Shown piece after piece: positions 15,401 through 23,018 of a stretch of 64,000 nt of DNA. The stretch comes from Siphonodentalium dalli (lineage: Eukaryota; Mollusca; Scaphopoda; Gadilida; Siphonodentaliidae), in NCBI GenBank assembly GCA_032622095.1, contig CP136064.1, forward strand, positions 129,009,605-129,073,604, read 5' to 3'. The number at the start of each line of letters is the position of its first letter. Positions within the stretch are counted from its first letter, which is position 1. The notes beneath the pieces are model-generated. The model was given only the letters and a program-made list of their open reading frames with translations. It was not told where the DNA came from and ran no database searches. The position numbers and the translations under genes are program-made.

Positions 15401-18400
15401 TACACTTACTATTATTACTATCTAACCGGTAGTACACTTACTACTCTTATTATCTAACCGGCAGTACACTTACTACTCTTAATATCTAACCGACAGTACA
15501 CTTACTACTAATACTATCTAATCGGCAGTACACTTACTACTAATACTATCTAACCGGCAGTACACTTACTACTAATACTATCTAACCGGCAGTACACTTA
15601 CTATTATTGCTATCTAACCGGCAGTACACTTACTACTAATACTATATAACAAGCAATACACTTACTATTATTACTATCTAACCGACAGTACGCTTACTAC
15701 TAATACTATCTAACAGACAGTACACTTACTATTATTACTATCTAACCGGCAGTACACTTACTACTCTTACTATCTAACCGGCAGTACACTTACTATTATT
15801 ACTATCTAACCGGCAGTACACTTACTACTAATACTATCTAACCGGCAGTACACTTACTACTAATACTATCTAACCGGCAGTACACTTACTACTAATATTA
15901 TCTAACCGGCAGTACACTAACTATTATTACTATCTAACCGGCAGTACACTAACTATTATTACTATCTAACTGGAAGTACACTTACTATTATTACTATCTA
16001 ACCGGCAGTACACTTACTACTAATATTATCTAACCGGCAGTACACTTACTATTATTACTATCTAACCGGCAGTATATTTACAATTATTACTATCTAACCG
16101 GTAGTACACTTACTATTATTACAATCTAACCGGCAGTACACTTACTATTATTAATATCCAACCGACAGTAGACTTACTACTAATACTATCTAACCGGCAG
16201 TACACTTACTATTATTAATATCCAACCGACAGTAGACTTACTACTAATACTATCTAACCGGCAGTACACTTACTATTATTAATATCCAACCGACAGTACA
16301 CTTACTACTAATACTATCTAACCGGCAGTACACTTACTACTAATATTATCTAACCGGCAGTACACTTACTATTATTACTATCTAACCGGCAGTATATTTA
16401 CAATTATTACTATCTAACCGGTAGTACACTCACTATTATTACTATCTAACCGGCAGTACACTTACTATTATTAATATCCAACCGACAGTAGACTTACTAC
16501 TAATACTATCTAACAGACAGTACACTTACTATTATTACAATCTAACCGGCAGTACACTTACTATTATTACTATCTAACCGACAGTACACTTACTATTATT
16601 ACAATCTAACCGGCAGTATACTTACTACTATTAATATCCAACCGACAGTAGACTTACTACTAATACTATCTAACCGGCAGTACACTTACTATTATTAATA
16701 TCCAACCGACAGTAGACTTACTACTAATACTATCTAACCGACAGTACACTTACTATTATTACTATCTAACCGGCAATACACTTACTACTAATACAATCTA
16801 ACAGACAGTACACTTACTATTATTACTATCTAACCGGCAATACACTTACTACTCTTACTATCTAACCGGCAGTACACTTACTATTATTACAATCTAACAG
16901 ACAGTACACTTACTATTATTACTATCTAACAGACAGTACACTTACTATTATTACAATCTAACAGACAGTACACTTACTATTATTACTATCTAACAGACAG
17001 TACACTTACTATTATTACAATCTAACAGACAGTACACTTACTATTATTACTATCTAACCGGCAGTGCACTTACTACTATTAATATCCAACCGACAGTACA
17101 CTTACTATTATTACTATCTAACAGACAGTACACTTACTATTATTACAATCTAACAGACAGTACACTTACTATTATTACAATCTAACAGACAGTACACTTA
17201 CTATTATTACTATCTAACAGACAGTACACTTACTATTATTACAATCTAACAGACAGTACACTTACTATTATTACTATCTAACAGACAGTACACTTACTAT
17301 TATTACAATCTAACAGACAGTACACTTACTATTATTACTATCTAACCGGCAGTATACTTACTACTATTAATATCCAACCGACAGTAGACTTACTACTAAT
17401 ACTATCTAACCGACAGTACACTTACTATTATTACTATCTAACCGGCAATACACTTACTACTAATACAATCTAACAGACAGTACACTTACTATTATTACTA
17501 TCTAACCGGCAATACACTTACTACTAATACTATCTAACCGGCAGTACACTTACTATTATTACAATCTAACAGACAGTACACTTACTATTATTACTATCTA
17601 ACATACAGTACACTTACTATTATTACAATCTAACAGACAGTACACTTACTATTATTACTATCTAACAGACAGTACACTTACTATTATTACAATCTAACAG
17701 ACAGTACACTTACTATTATTACTATCTAACCGGCAGTGCACTTACTACTCTTACTATCTAACCGGCAGTACACTTACTATTATTACTATCTAACCGGCAG
17801 TGCACTTACTACTCTTACTATCTAACCGGCAATACACTTACTATTAATAATATCAAACCGGCAGTACACTTACTACTCTTATTATCTAACCGGCAATACA
17901 CTTACTACTAATACTATCTAACCGGCAGTACACTTACTATTATTACTATATAACCGGCAGTACACTTACTACTCTTACTATCTAACCGACAGTACACTTA
18001 CTACTCTTATTATCTAACCGGCAATACACTTACTACTAATACTATCTAACCGGCAGTACACTTACTATTATTACTATCTAACCGGCAGTACACTTACTAT
18101 TATTACTATCTAACCGGCAATACACTTACTATTATTACTATCTAACCGGCAGTACACTTACTATTATTATTATATAACCGGCAATACACTTACTATTATT
18201 AATATATAACCGGCAGTGCACTTACTATTATTACTATCTAACTGGCAGTACACTTACTATTATTACTATCTAACTGGCAGTACACTTACTACTAATACTA
18301 TCTAACCGGCAGTACACTTACTATTATTACTATCTAACCAGCAGTACACTTACTATTAATACTATCTAACCGGCAGTACACTTACTAGTATTACTATCTA

Positions 18401-20886
18401 ACCGGCAATACACTTACTACTAATACTATCTAACCGGCAGAACACTTACTACTATTACTAGACATCCGCTGACGATTTATCAAAAATGTATTAATACCTG
18501 AATGTGGTGACACAAATGTAACATTTAATCTGACACATTCATCTCGAAAGAGTATGTCTAAGAATCAGAAGATCTTTGGCGAACTTATTAATTATGCATT
18601 CAGGTTTTTTTGTTGCAAATGTAAATAGGTATCATTGATGCATGGTAAGAGTTGATATATTTTGATCTACCGAAACATCTTCTTGTAATGCGATGTCCGT
18701 TCCCATCGACACTCACATGGCGTGTATATTGTTAATGATCTTGTTGTTATTGAAGGAGTGGCTGTTATATATCTGCATGTACTGCTTGAGTGCATCTTAT
18801 TAATCGTGCAACATTTGCTGCGCTCTAGTTACAATTCAGGGGAAATGTGCATGCGTGCAGCGTATCAATTATTCACCGTCCCGTCAGTTTCCCCATTGAT
18901 CTAACCGATTATATCAAAGGCTGTGGCTGCAATTTCACGTGCAATTTAAGATGTTCTATGCACCACTTAGATCAAAATGGACACGAGTACACGCAGACGA
19001 AGAAATCTTAAGCATGTTCTCTTGTAAACTTCATTTAAATGGCATACTTTAGTGTACGCACTCAATCAGGTATAGTCATTGGGTCCCATGCACTAGAATG
19101 ATTCAATTACGAAATGCTGGTGGGGCCTACTGTTTACCTCATATCATTGTAGACTGAAGATATGATATTAGCAAATATACTTAAACCTGCCAAACAGACA
19201 CATGTTCATTATAGCTGAACCTGGTGATATTGATGGATGCGCTGTCACGTGATGACTGGAAAATAAAATCCACTCAACATGCACCAACCTGCTAAGATGT
19301 GATAGCGGGCGAATACTGAAAGCTACGACAAATTTCAGTAAACTTGGTGGCTCTGAATTTAATGTTCATAAATGCTATCCATTCAATTCTTTAATCTCGA
19401 TAAACCAATATACATGGCATTTGAGATACATAAATATAAATACAAATAAATGACAAAAGCACATTTAACAGGTACATAATTATATTTTAGTATATGTAAT
19501 ATTAATGTATTGATTGAAGGCACATCCACCCAAAACTTATGTCATGAAACCTTTAAGTGCGATTGAGACTCTTCCTTATTCGGCAGTACTGTGAATATCG
19601 CAACGTTGTTGATATGGGTTCATTGGACATAATAGCAAAAATAGAAAAAATAGAACAAAAAGATAAAGACTAAGCCAGGGTGGATGTGCCCGTTACTATA
19701 TACAGACTATCTATTTATTTGATACACTCGCGTCATTCACACATAATTTACTGTCATTCGACATGCAATGCATATACATAAATGTATAAATGTAGACTTC
19801 AGTGAATGTTGCAATAGCTGAAGAGTCGTTCGTCCTAAGTATAAAATTAAATCGTGGTCAATCAAAGTGTATACGTTATGAGCAGTATTAGTGCAAACAA
19901 ATAACAGCGGTTCAATGTATTCAAATAAATAGAAGCAAAGTTATCAGAAGCAATGATATTTTCATATAAGTATTCTGAAACCTGTAGGAAGGGACCGGAA
20001 ATGTGGGGCTTTGGTTCCATAGATTATGGATACATTAGCTTATTTGCTAATCCATAATGGTCTGATCAGGATTTCAGTGGCTATTGTGCATCTTCGTTGG
20101 CTTTCTCGTAGCGTTGGTAAGAAGGCCTGTCCCATTTTATTTTTCCACATAAACGTTACCATGCCAATTGCCTAGATGTACATTAACCATGCGATATTAA
20201 CATTCAATCTAGCCTAGGGGAAACATGGTATGTGTGAATGATATGTGGTTGACATAAAATACTAATTTTTTCAGGATTATGTTGATGTACGTGTCTCGGC
20301 AGATACGTGGTACTACGGCTGTGGGTGTGGCCTCTATGGAATGTTCCATTGATTGGAATCAATTGCTACACAGAGGCATCAATCAATTAAGGTTTATGCA
20401 GATTTATTTGTGAGTTTACAAACTTTAATTAACCGACAAACCGAGAAGCTATCATTCAAGAATGAATTATCTGGGAGGGCCTAAAGATACCCTGCTGTCT
20501 CAAGTTCACATTCCTCGCGATATCAAAGTGGCTTTTGTTGCAAAGTCTTTTTTGTTGTCTTATTTTAGTTCTGGTAGCCGTTGTACCATAGTGTTGCGTA
20601 ACATGCGATTTTACGAATAGTGGCACACACATGATGGGCCATGCACACTAGTGAGTATAGATCATACTTATACTCACCGATTGCAGAGTCGAGAGCGTTA
20701 GTGGACATAATTGATACTGATATTATGGCAGTACAAGAACCAAACCTTCGTTTGAATATGATTAGAAATAAAGCTCCATAGAGCTAAGGGTATAATAATA
20801 GGAACAAGACATCAGATACAATATAATATATAAAATATATAACTCACCATCAAACGTTCCATCGTACGACCAATGACTCTTTTCAC
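321..20886 (-). CDS. alpha carbonic anhydrase gene, partial (four internal exons)
   Basis: Spliced minus-strand gene for an alpha-class carbonic anhydrase, which interconverts CO2 and bicarbonate at a zinc site. The exons are 20848-20886, 13155-13322, 4065-4219 and 321-413. All have AG acceptors and GT donors, and the intron phases (1, 1, 0) agree across every junction, so the joined product reads without a break for about 151 residues. The order of family landmarks is correct: HWSYDG, then GPNHW and QSPIDI, then NNGHA (the proton-shuttle His region), QFHFHWG (two zinc His), HGSEH, and IHIVHY (third zinc His) followed by DGLAVL. The C-terminal third, including the substrate-binding Thr region, lies off the left edge. 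The first exon (start codon, possible signal peptide) was not found. Introns are loaded with repeats. Secreted versus cytosolic type cannot be decided. The family call is very secure; expression is inferred from intact splice sites and conserved active-site residues. Confidence 0.93.
1390..2520. repeat. degenerate ~156-bp tandem repeat in CA intron
   Basis: The core TAAGAATTACTATGGAGGGA (with variants) recurs at about 1416, 1572, 1728 and again at 2372, each copy followed by agttatg, a 'ttgacc...gtgacc' segment and 'gaacaaatctgaatc'. Spacing of the first three is 156 bases. No reading frame is conserved. Bases 414-1389 show only short simple repeats (a G run near 600, TATA near 672) and no gene. 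Confidence 0.7.
2720..3720. mobile_element. ~1-kb foldback element in CA intron
   Basis: The two halves are inverted copies. CATGTAGGTCGATAGACA near 2862 is mirrored by its complement near 3563. TATAACCAATGTATGCTATA near 2750 is mirrored near 3658-3677. GTAGCCATTTGCAG near 3027 is mirrored near 3201. The axis falls near 3117. The right arm is longer because a retrotransposon tail has landed in it (see 3395-3493). There is no coding capacity, so it is a non-autonomous foldback. Confidence 0.7.
3395..3493 (+). repeat. 3' end of a retrotransposon with (TCTA)n tail
   Basis: The sequence GCAATAAAGTATCTATCTAT ending in a run of TCTA has the form of a LINE or SINE 3' terminus ending in a microsatellite. 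It interrupts the right arm of the surrounding foldback, whose left arm lacks it, so it inserted after the foldback formed. Confidence 0.5.
4065..4219 (-). CDS. alpha carbonic anhydrase exon (zinc ligands 1 and 2)
   Basis: A 155-base exon with acceptor ttcttcttcag and donor GAG|gtgagg, entering in phase 1 and leaving in phase 0. It encodes AQVNLDQNGDAV, then GLQGKYRALQFHFHWGSDD and HGSEHLLDGHAYPLE. The two His of FHFHW are the first two zinc ligands, and GSEH carries the conserved Glu that supports the active site. The family core pattern is intact with no damaging change. Confidence 0.94.
4380..4670 (+). repeat. dispersed repeat, copy 1 (related to 51440-51640)
   Basis: The order 'AT-rich run, ctaacg-cc-ttatgacaacc, cacamcagatttgattgaaat, ggtccaggggt, cagacagacagat' matches the stretch at 51440-51640 with many changes. 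It is non-coding and lies between the exon-C acceptor and the hAT-like element. The family was not identified. Confidence 0.4.
4772..6322. mobile_element. hAT-like non-autonomous transposon, 8-bp TSD
   Basis: This 1,551-bp element is flanked on both sides by CAACATAA (4764-4771 and 6323-6330). The ends read CATGGTTGGG and CCCAACCCTG, close to the CAGGGTTGGG start common in hAT transposons, which make 8-bp duplications. Both subterminal zones (4790-4960 and 6160-6310) are packed with GTAATCGATTAC palindromes and half-sites. The interior has no transposase frame, and a perfect-looking hairpin sits at 6028-6103. It lies in the carbonic anhydrase intron between exons 4065-4219 and 13155-13322. 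Confidence 0.85.
6028..6103. repeat. 76-bp palindromic hairpin inside the hAT-like element
   Basis: The left stem ATATCAAATTTGATTGAATA and the right stem TATTCAATCAAATTTGATAT are complementary, followed inward by ACACCAC / GTGGTGT around a loop near TACATAAA. The right stem copies bases already present in the left, so it could be a small nested insertion or a cruciform-forming region. Confidence 0.7.
6360..6920. repeat. degenerate tandem units (CGTGTATCTGGGCAAGTT)
   Basis: The phrase cgtgtatctgggcaagtt recurs with changes near 6393, 6573, 6702 and 6893, each preceded by 'gattgcaatctgattcg' or similar and followed by 'cagagcattaagctcta...cattaa'. Units run about 130-190 bp. No gene is visible. 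Confidence 0.6.
7020..9010. repeat. degenerate ~190-bp tandem repeat family
   Basis: Each unit contains, in order, ACCGACAGCCCGAGATCTAC, 'cagagtacacccggatacccgatgttat', 'tatagcggtcgatcagatttatcacc', 'ggccatttggactggattggcgtcat' and 'gacaataactgtttgtgaaatagta'. Anchors fall near 7181, 7452, 8139, 8311, 8497, 8690 and 8889, giving spacings of about 170-200 bp within runs. Two further units lie at 10690-10980. The array is interrupted by the hairpin at 7633-7788 and unique sequence at 7790-8130. Short ORFs here are not conserved between units. Confidence 0.75.
7633..7788. mobile_element. hairpin MITE with TA flanks
   Basis: Almost the whole 156 bp folds on itself: AGGATTAACTGTCATGTGGA at the left is complementary to TCCACATGACAGTTAATCCT at the right, with about 75-bp arms around a short loop (CCCGAAGGG). 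TA sits on both sides, the target duplication of Tc1/mariner-type elements, but TA is too short to be firm evidence. It is inserted in the ~190-bp repeat array. Confidence 0.65.
9000..9398. mobile_element. hairpin-containing element, copy 1
   Basis: A palindrome at 9013-9157 (ACAGCTATCGCATTGTTTCG against its complement, centre GGCCGTAGGCC) is followed by a tail running through 'tttgattggacaggacgttgtgacgtt', 'aggtctgataataagttatgttaacccc' and 'aaacttatgatcatataata'. The whole unit repeats at 9775-10170 in the same orientation with few differences. Non-coding. Confidence 0.7.
9775..10170. mobile_element. hairpin-containing element, copy 2
   Basis: Direct copy of 9000-9398, including the palindrome (9788-9930) and the tail ending aaacttatgatcatataata. 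Differences are scattered point changes such as acatgg/acgagg. The 375 bp between copies (9399-9774) carry no gene that I recognise. Confidence 0.7.
10281..10408. mobile_element. 128-bp hairpin MITE
   Basis: TTACGGGATGCTTAGTGG at the left end is complementary to CCACTAAGCATCCCGTAA at the right. Inner arms GTGTCATGTG / CACATGACAC and GATCAATATTA / TAATATTGATC continue the stem, with an AGCGAGATC-like centre. It has no coding capacity. Confidence 0.65.
10690..10980. repeat. two further units of the ~190-bp family
   Basis: Anchors 'aaccgacatcccgagatctac' near 10718 and 'gaccgacagtccgaaatatac' near 10901 lie 183 bases apart, with the same internal phrases as the 7-9 kb array. Bases 10410-10690 between the hairpin and these units contain unique sequence with no supported gene. 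Confidence 0.65.
11294..11404. repeat. 27-bp tandem repeat, four copies
   Basis: AAATGTGGAACTTAGCGAAC followed by AGTCATT is repeated four times almost perfectly. The copies are identical except at the array edge, implying recent slippage or expansion. 27 is a multiple of three, but there is no sign of coding. Bases 10981-11293 hold nothing I recognise. Confidence 0.85.
11930..12840. repeat. GC-rich repeat cluster ('ttggaaatttc' family)
   Basis: Two ~250-bp units starting near 12050 and 12300 share CGGCCCGGTGTG, 'gaacaagaaaatcgcaaatcctagcatctagact' and 'agttggaaatttcaaac', with a weaker third near 11930. The portion 12500-12760 (C runs, 'ccaacaattgttggtgtgaaatttccaact', 'cgccacgtctctg') matches, in inverted orientation, the segment near 31300-31620. 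The ORFs across it include poly-C and poly-G stretches and are not believable genes. Bases 11405-11929 hold C-rich low-complexity and unassigned sequence. Confidence 0.6.
13155..13322 (-). CDS. alpha carbonic anhydrase exon (QSPIDI to NNGHA)
   Basis: A 168-base exon with acceptor ttgatttcag and donor GCAG|gtcagt, phase 1 at both ends. It encodes PNHWKDNYTYCGGERQSPID and onward to LQLTNNGHA. QSPIDI is the family signature near the N-terminus, and NNGH holds the histidine that in vertebrate CA II shuttles protons. The Cys in YCGGERQSP is where secreted and membrane-bound animal CAs place the first Cys of a disulfide, a hint (not proof) of an extracellular enzyme. The second Cys would be off the left edge. 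Confidence 0.92.
13436..13461. repeat. (TA)n microsatellite
   Basis: A short run of TA dinucleotides in the intron upstream (3' on +) of the 13155-13322 exon. No gene is visible in the flanking 13462-14270. Confidence 0.7.
14278..14380. repeat. ~53-bp tandem duplication
   Basis: CCACTGAACAATGAGGCGTT followed by 'gtacatatatgtag' and an A run occurs twice back to back (near 14280 and 14331). The second copy abuts the GTCGAATATTCG inverted-repeat element. Confidence 0.75.
14378..14930. mobile_element. ~550-bp element with GTCGAATATTCG inverted ends
   Basis: The left end (14378-14420) reads GTCGAATATTCG, then 'gataataa', then GTCGAAAATTCGAGATAAAA. The right end (14876-14928) carries the complement in mirror order. 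The interior (14421-14875) has two C-run segments with the shared phrase 'gctgggttgcccaccc' and no gene. No target duplication was resolved because poly-A and T flank it. It lies directly beside the 32-bp minisatellite. Confidence 0.6.
14932..18460. repeat. 32-bp minisatellite, ~110 copies, in carbonic anhydrase intron
   Basis: About 3.5 kb of tandem units whose constant part is TCTAACCGGCAGTACACTTA, followed by a 12-base tail of TAC/TAT/TAA triplets (for example CTACTAATACTA or CTATTATTACTA). Starts at 15069 and 15101 show the 32-base period. Variants (ccggc, cagac, ccgac; agtaca, aatacac) occur in runs, and some blocks alternate two variants, so higher-order units have been duplicated. The array sits inside the 7.5-kb intron between exons 20848-20886 and 13155-13322. 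It is not a CRISPR array, because there are no unique spacers. Confidence 0.95.
18461..20847. other. unannotated intronic sequence
   Basis: About 2.4 kb between the minisatellite and the microexon. I see no conserved coding frame, no inverted repeats of note and no RNA gene. The only ORF above 60 codons (18722-18904) has no recognisable features. Confidence 0.5.
20848..20886 (-). CDS. alpha carbonic anhydrase exon (HWSYDG microexon)
   Basis: A 39-base exon read on the minus strand: acceptor ttttcattttag, donor GATG|gtgagt. It enters and leaves in phase 1 and encodes GEKSHWSYDGTFD plus the first base of a Gly codon. The next exon supplies the other two bases, giving GPNHW, exactly the N-terminal order of animal alpha carbonic anhydrases (HWSY...GP..W). 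The exon is too short for ORF callers to single out. No upstream coding exon was recognised between 20887 and the window end. Confidence 0.85.
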
Positions 20887-21089
20887 CTAAAATGAAAACA
20901 ATTTCCATATTCAGTTGTAAAGTTTCTACCGTTAATACTAACATTCCTTATAATTTTCTGGCGAGTTATCACACACAATTTATTCTACATGTAACTTAAA
21001 TTAAACCATATTATATTATGGTACAAAATACGCGAGGAAGTTCTTTTTCTCACATGTAGAGTATACGTAGCATGCAAAACGCTCTTCCA

Positions 21090-21260
21090 GAAGATTGATT
21101 GATTGATAGTTTATTTGTAAATATTTACAAGCTTATGACAATTGTCGTAATAACAAAATAAATTATATTATATAGGAGCGGCATTGCCGAGATGTACCGC
21201 TTTCGGTCACCCCTACGTATACAAATACCAAGTGGAAATTAACTGATCAAGTGCAATGGT
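21090..21260 (-). repeat. retrotransposon 3' end (GATT tail) on minus strand
   Basis: GATTGATTGATTGATAGTTT followed by 'atttgtaaatatttacaa' looks like the reverse complement of a LINE or SINE 3' terminus ending in a (AATC)n microsatellite. The body beyond ~21260 is not recognisable. Bases 21261-21567 hold nothing assignable. Confidence 0.4.
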
Positions 21261-21573
21261 AAACAAAAAAATGCGATGTAAATGACAGTAATGTATCCAA
21301 ACCACTTATGGGATGCACCTTTATGTGTGTTGATCAATATGTAATTTTCTTATTATATCTAAGTCACAAATGATGGGGGTAGGATCGGGTTGTTTCGATT
21401 GTTTACTGGTTAAGAAAATAATGGCTTCCTTTTATGAAATTCTTTGAAGATCGTTATCGCTAAGGTTGATATTTTGTTTCATGCCATCGGGTAATTTATA
21501 TTATCGCCATATCGGAACCATGTTCTTATTTCGTCCAGCCAAAATGTTAGGTGAAAATAACATGCTGTATAAC

Positions 21574-22563
21574 TATGGGGCGCCGTTCTTCTATTTATTA
21601 CCTATTTAGTGATATCACTAATTCATTTTATGATATCACTAATTCGATTATGTGATATCACTAATTCGATTATGTGATATCACTAATTCATTTTGTGATA
21701 TCACATGTGATATCACAAATTATTTTTTGATATCACTAAATATTTTAAGATATCACAAATTCGAATTCTTGATATCACAAATTGATTTTATGATATCATA
21801 AAATCGAATATGTGATATCACAAAATAGTAGCATTTAGTGATATCACTAATTCTATTTTGTGATATCACATATTCATTTTGTGATATCATAAAATTGAAT
21901 ATGTGATATCACTAATTCATTTTGTGATATCAATAAATAGGAAATGGCATAGCTTGCCGCGCCATTCTACTATTTATGTAACATTTTGTGATATCATAAA
22001 ATCGAATTATTGATATCACTAAATGCTTACTATTTTGTGATATCACATATTCGAATTTGTGATATCACAAAATCATTTTGTGATATCACAAATTACTATG
22101 GGGCGCCGTTCTTCTATTTATTACCTATTTAGTGATATCATAAAATCATTTTGTGATATCACTAATTCGAATTTGTGATATCACTAAATGATTTTATGAT
22201 ATCACAAAATCGAATATGTGATATCACAAAATAGTAGTGATATCACAAAATCAAATTTGTGATATCATAAATTCATTTACGATTTAGTGATATCACAAAA
22301 TATTTCATGATATCACAAAATATTATTAGTGATGTAACTAAATAGTCATGTTTTCAGAATTAGTGATATCACAAAATGAATATGTGATATCACAAAATCG
22401 AATTTGTGATATCACTAATTCATTTTATGATATCACAAAATCGATTTTGTGATATCACAAAATAATAAGCATTTAGTGATATCACAAAATCTATTTTGTG
22501 ATATCATAAAATGAATTAGTGATATCACTAAATAGGTAATAGATAGAAGAACGGCGCCCCATA
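21574..22563. mobile_element. GATATC-palindrome foldback transposon, 6-bp TSD
   Basis: This 990-bp non-coding element is flanked by TATAAC on both sides (21568-21573 and 22564-22569). The ends are perfect inverted repeats starting TATGGGGCGCCGTTCTTCTA and running on through 'tattacctatttagtgatatcactaattc' with one mismatch. The interior is an array of TGATATCA palindromes: I count 38 GATATC sites in about 940 bp. They are joined by AT-rich links such as 'ctaattc', 'aaaatcgaata' and 'aaaatcattttg'. A third, internal copy of the terminus lies at 22098-22138 in left-end orientation, pointing to nesting or internal duplication. TAYGG ends plus a 6-bp duplication are shared with the IS3EU-type transposon at 55737-59779, so I infer a non-autonomous relative. 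Confidence 0.85.
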
Positions 22564-22911
22564 TATAACAGGGTCAGGGGTTTATGCCATTTGTTTATGC
22601 CGCTGTGCAGTTTTGACGTAATAAGCTGTTGCATCTAGTTGTTGTCGAGCATCGCAATAATTATTTATCTATCAATTCTTTATTTGTATCCAATGAATCA
22701 ACTAGTTATTTACACAAGAAGTAAAAGCCGTTCCCGTGGTTAATGCTTTCAAGCTACCAGTCTGTCGAGTATTGTAAGATGTATATTCAAATGTTTTATC
22801 GAATGATTTTGGAAGATTTCCTTTAAAAAGTCAGGTATTTAGTGTAAACATATTTCTATTTCCAAATCCAGACAAATGACATAATATACATATGACACAC
22901 ACACACATATA

Positions 22912-22931
22912 TCTATATCTATATTTGCGAA

Positions 22932-23018
<87 letters not shown>

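Noticed and set aside
14932-18460. CRISPR array
   Set aside because: The whole 32-bp unit repeats and there are no unique spacers; the context is an animal intron. It is a minisatellite.
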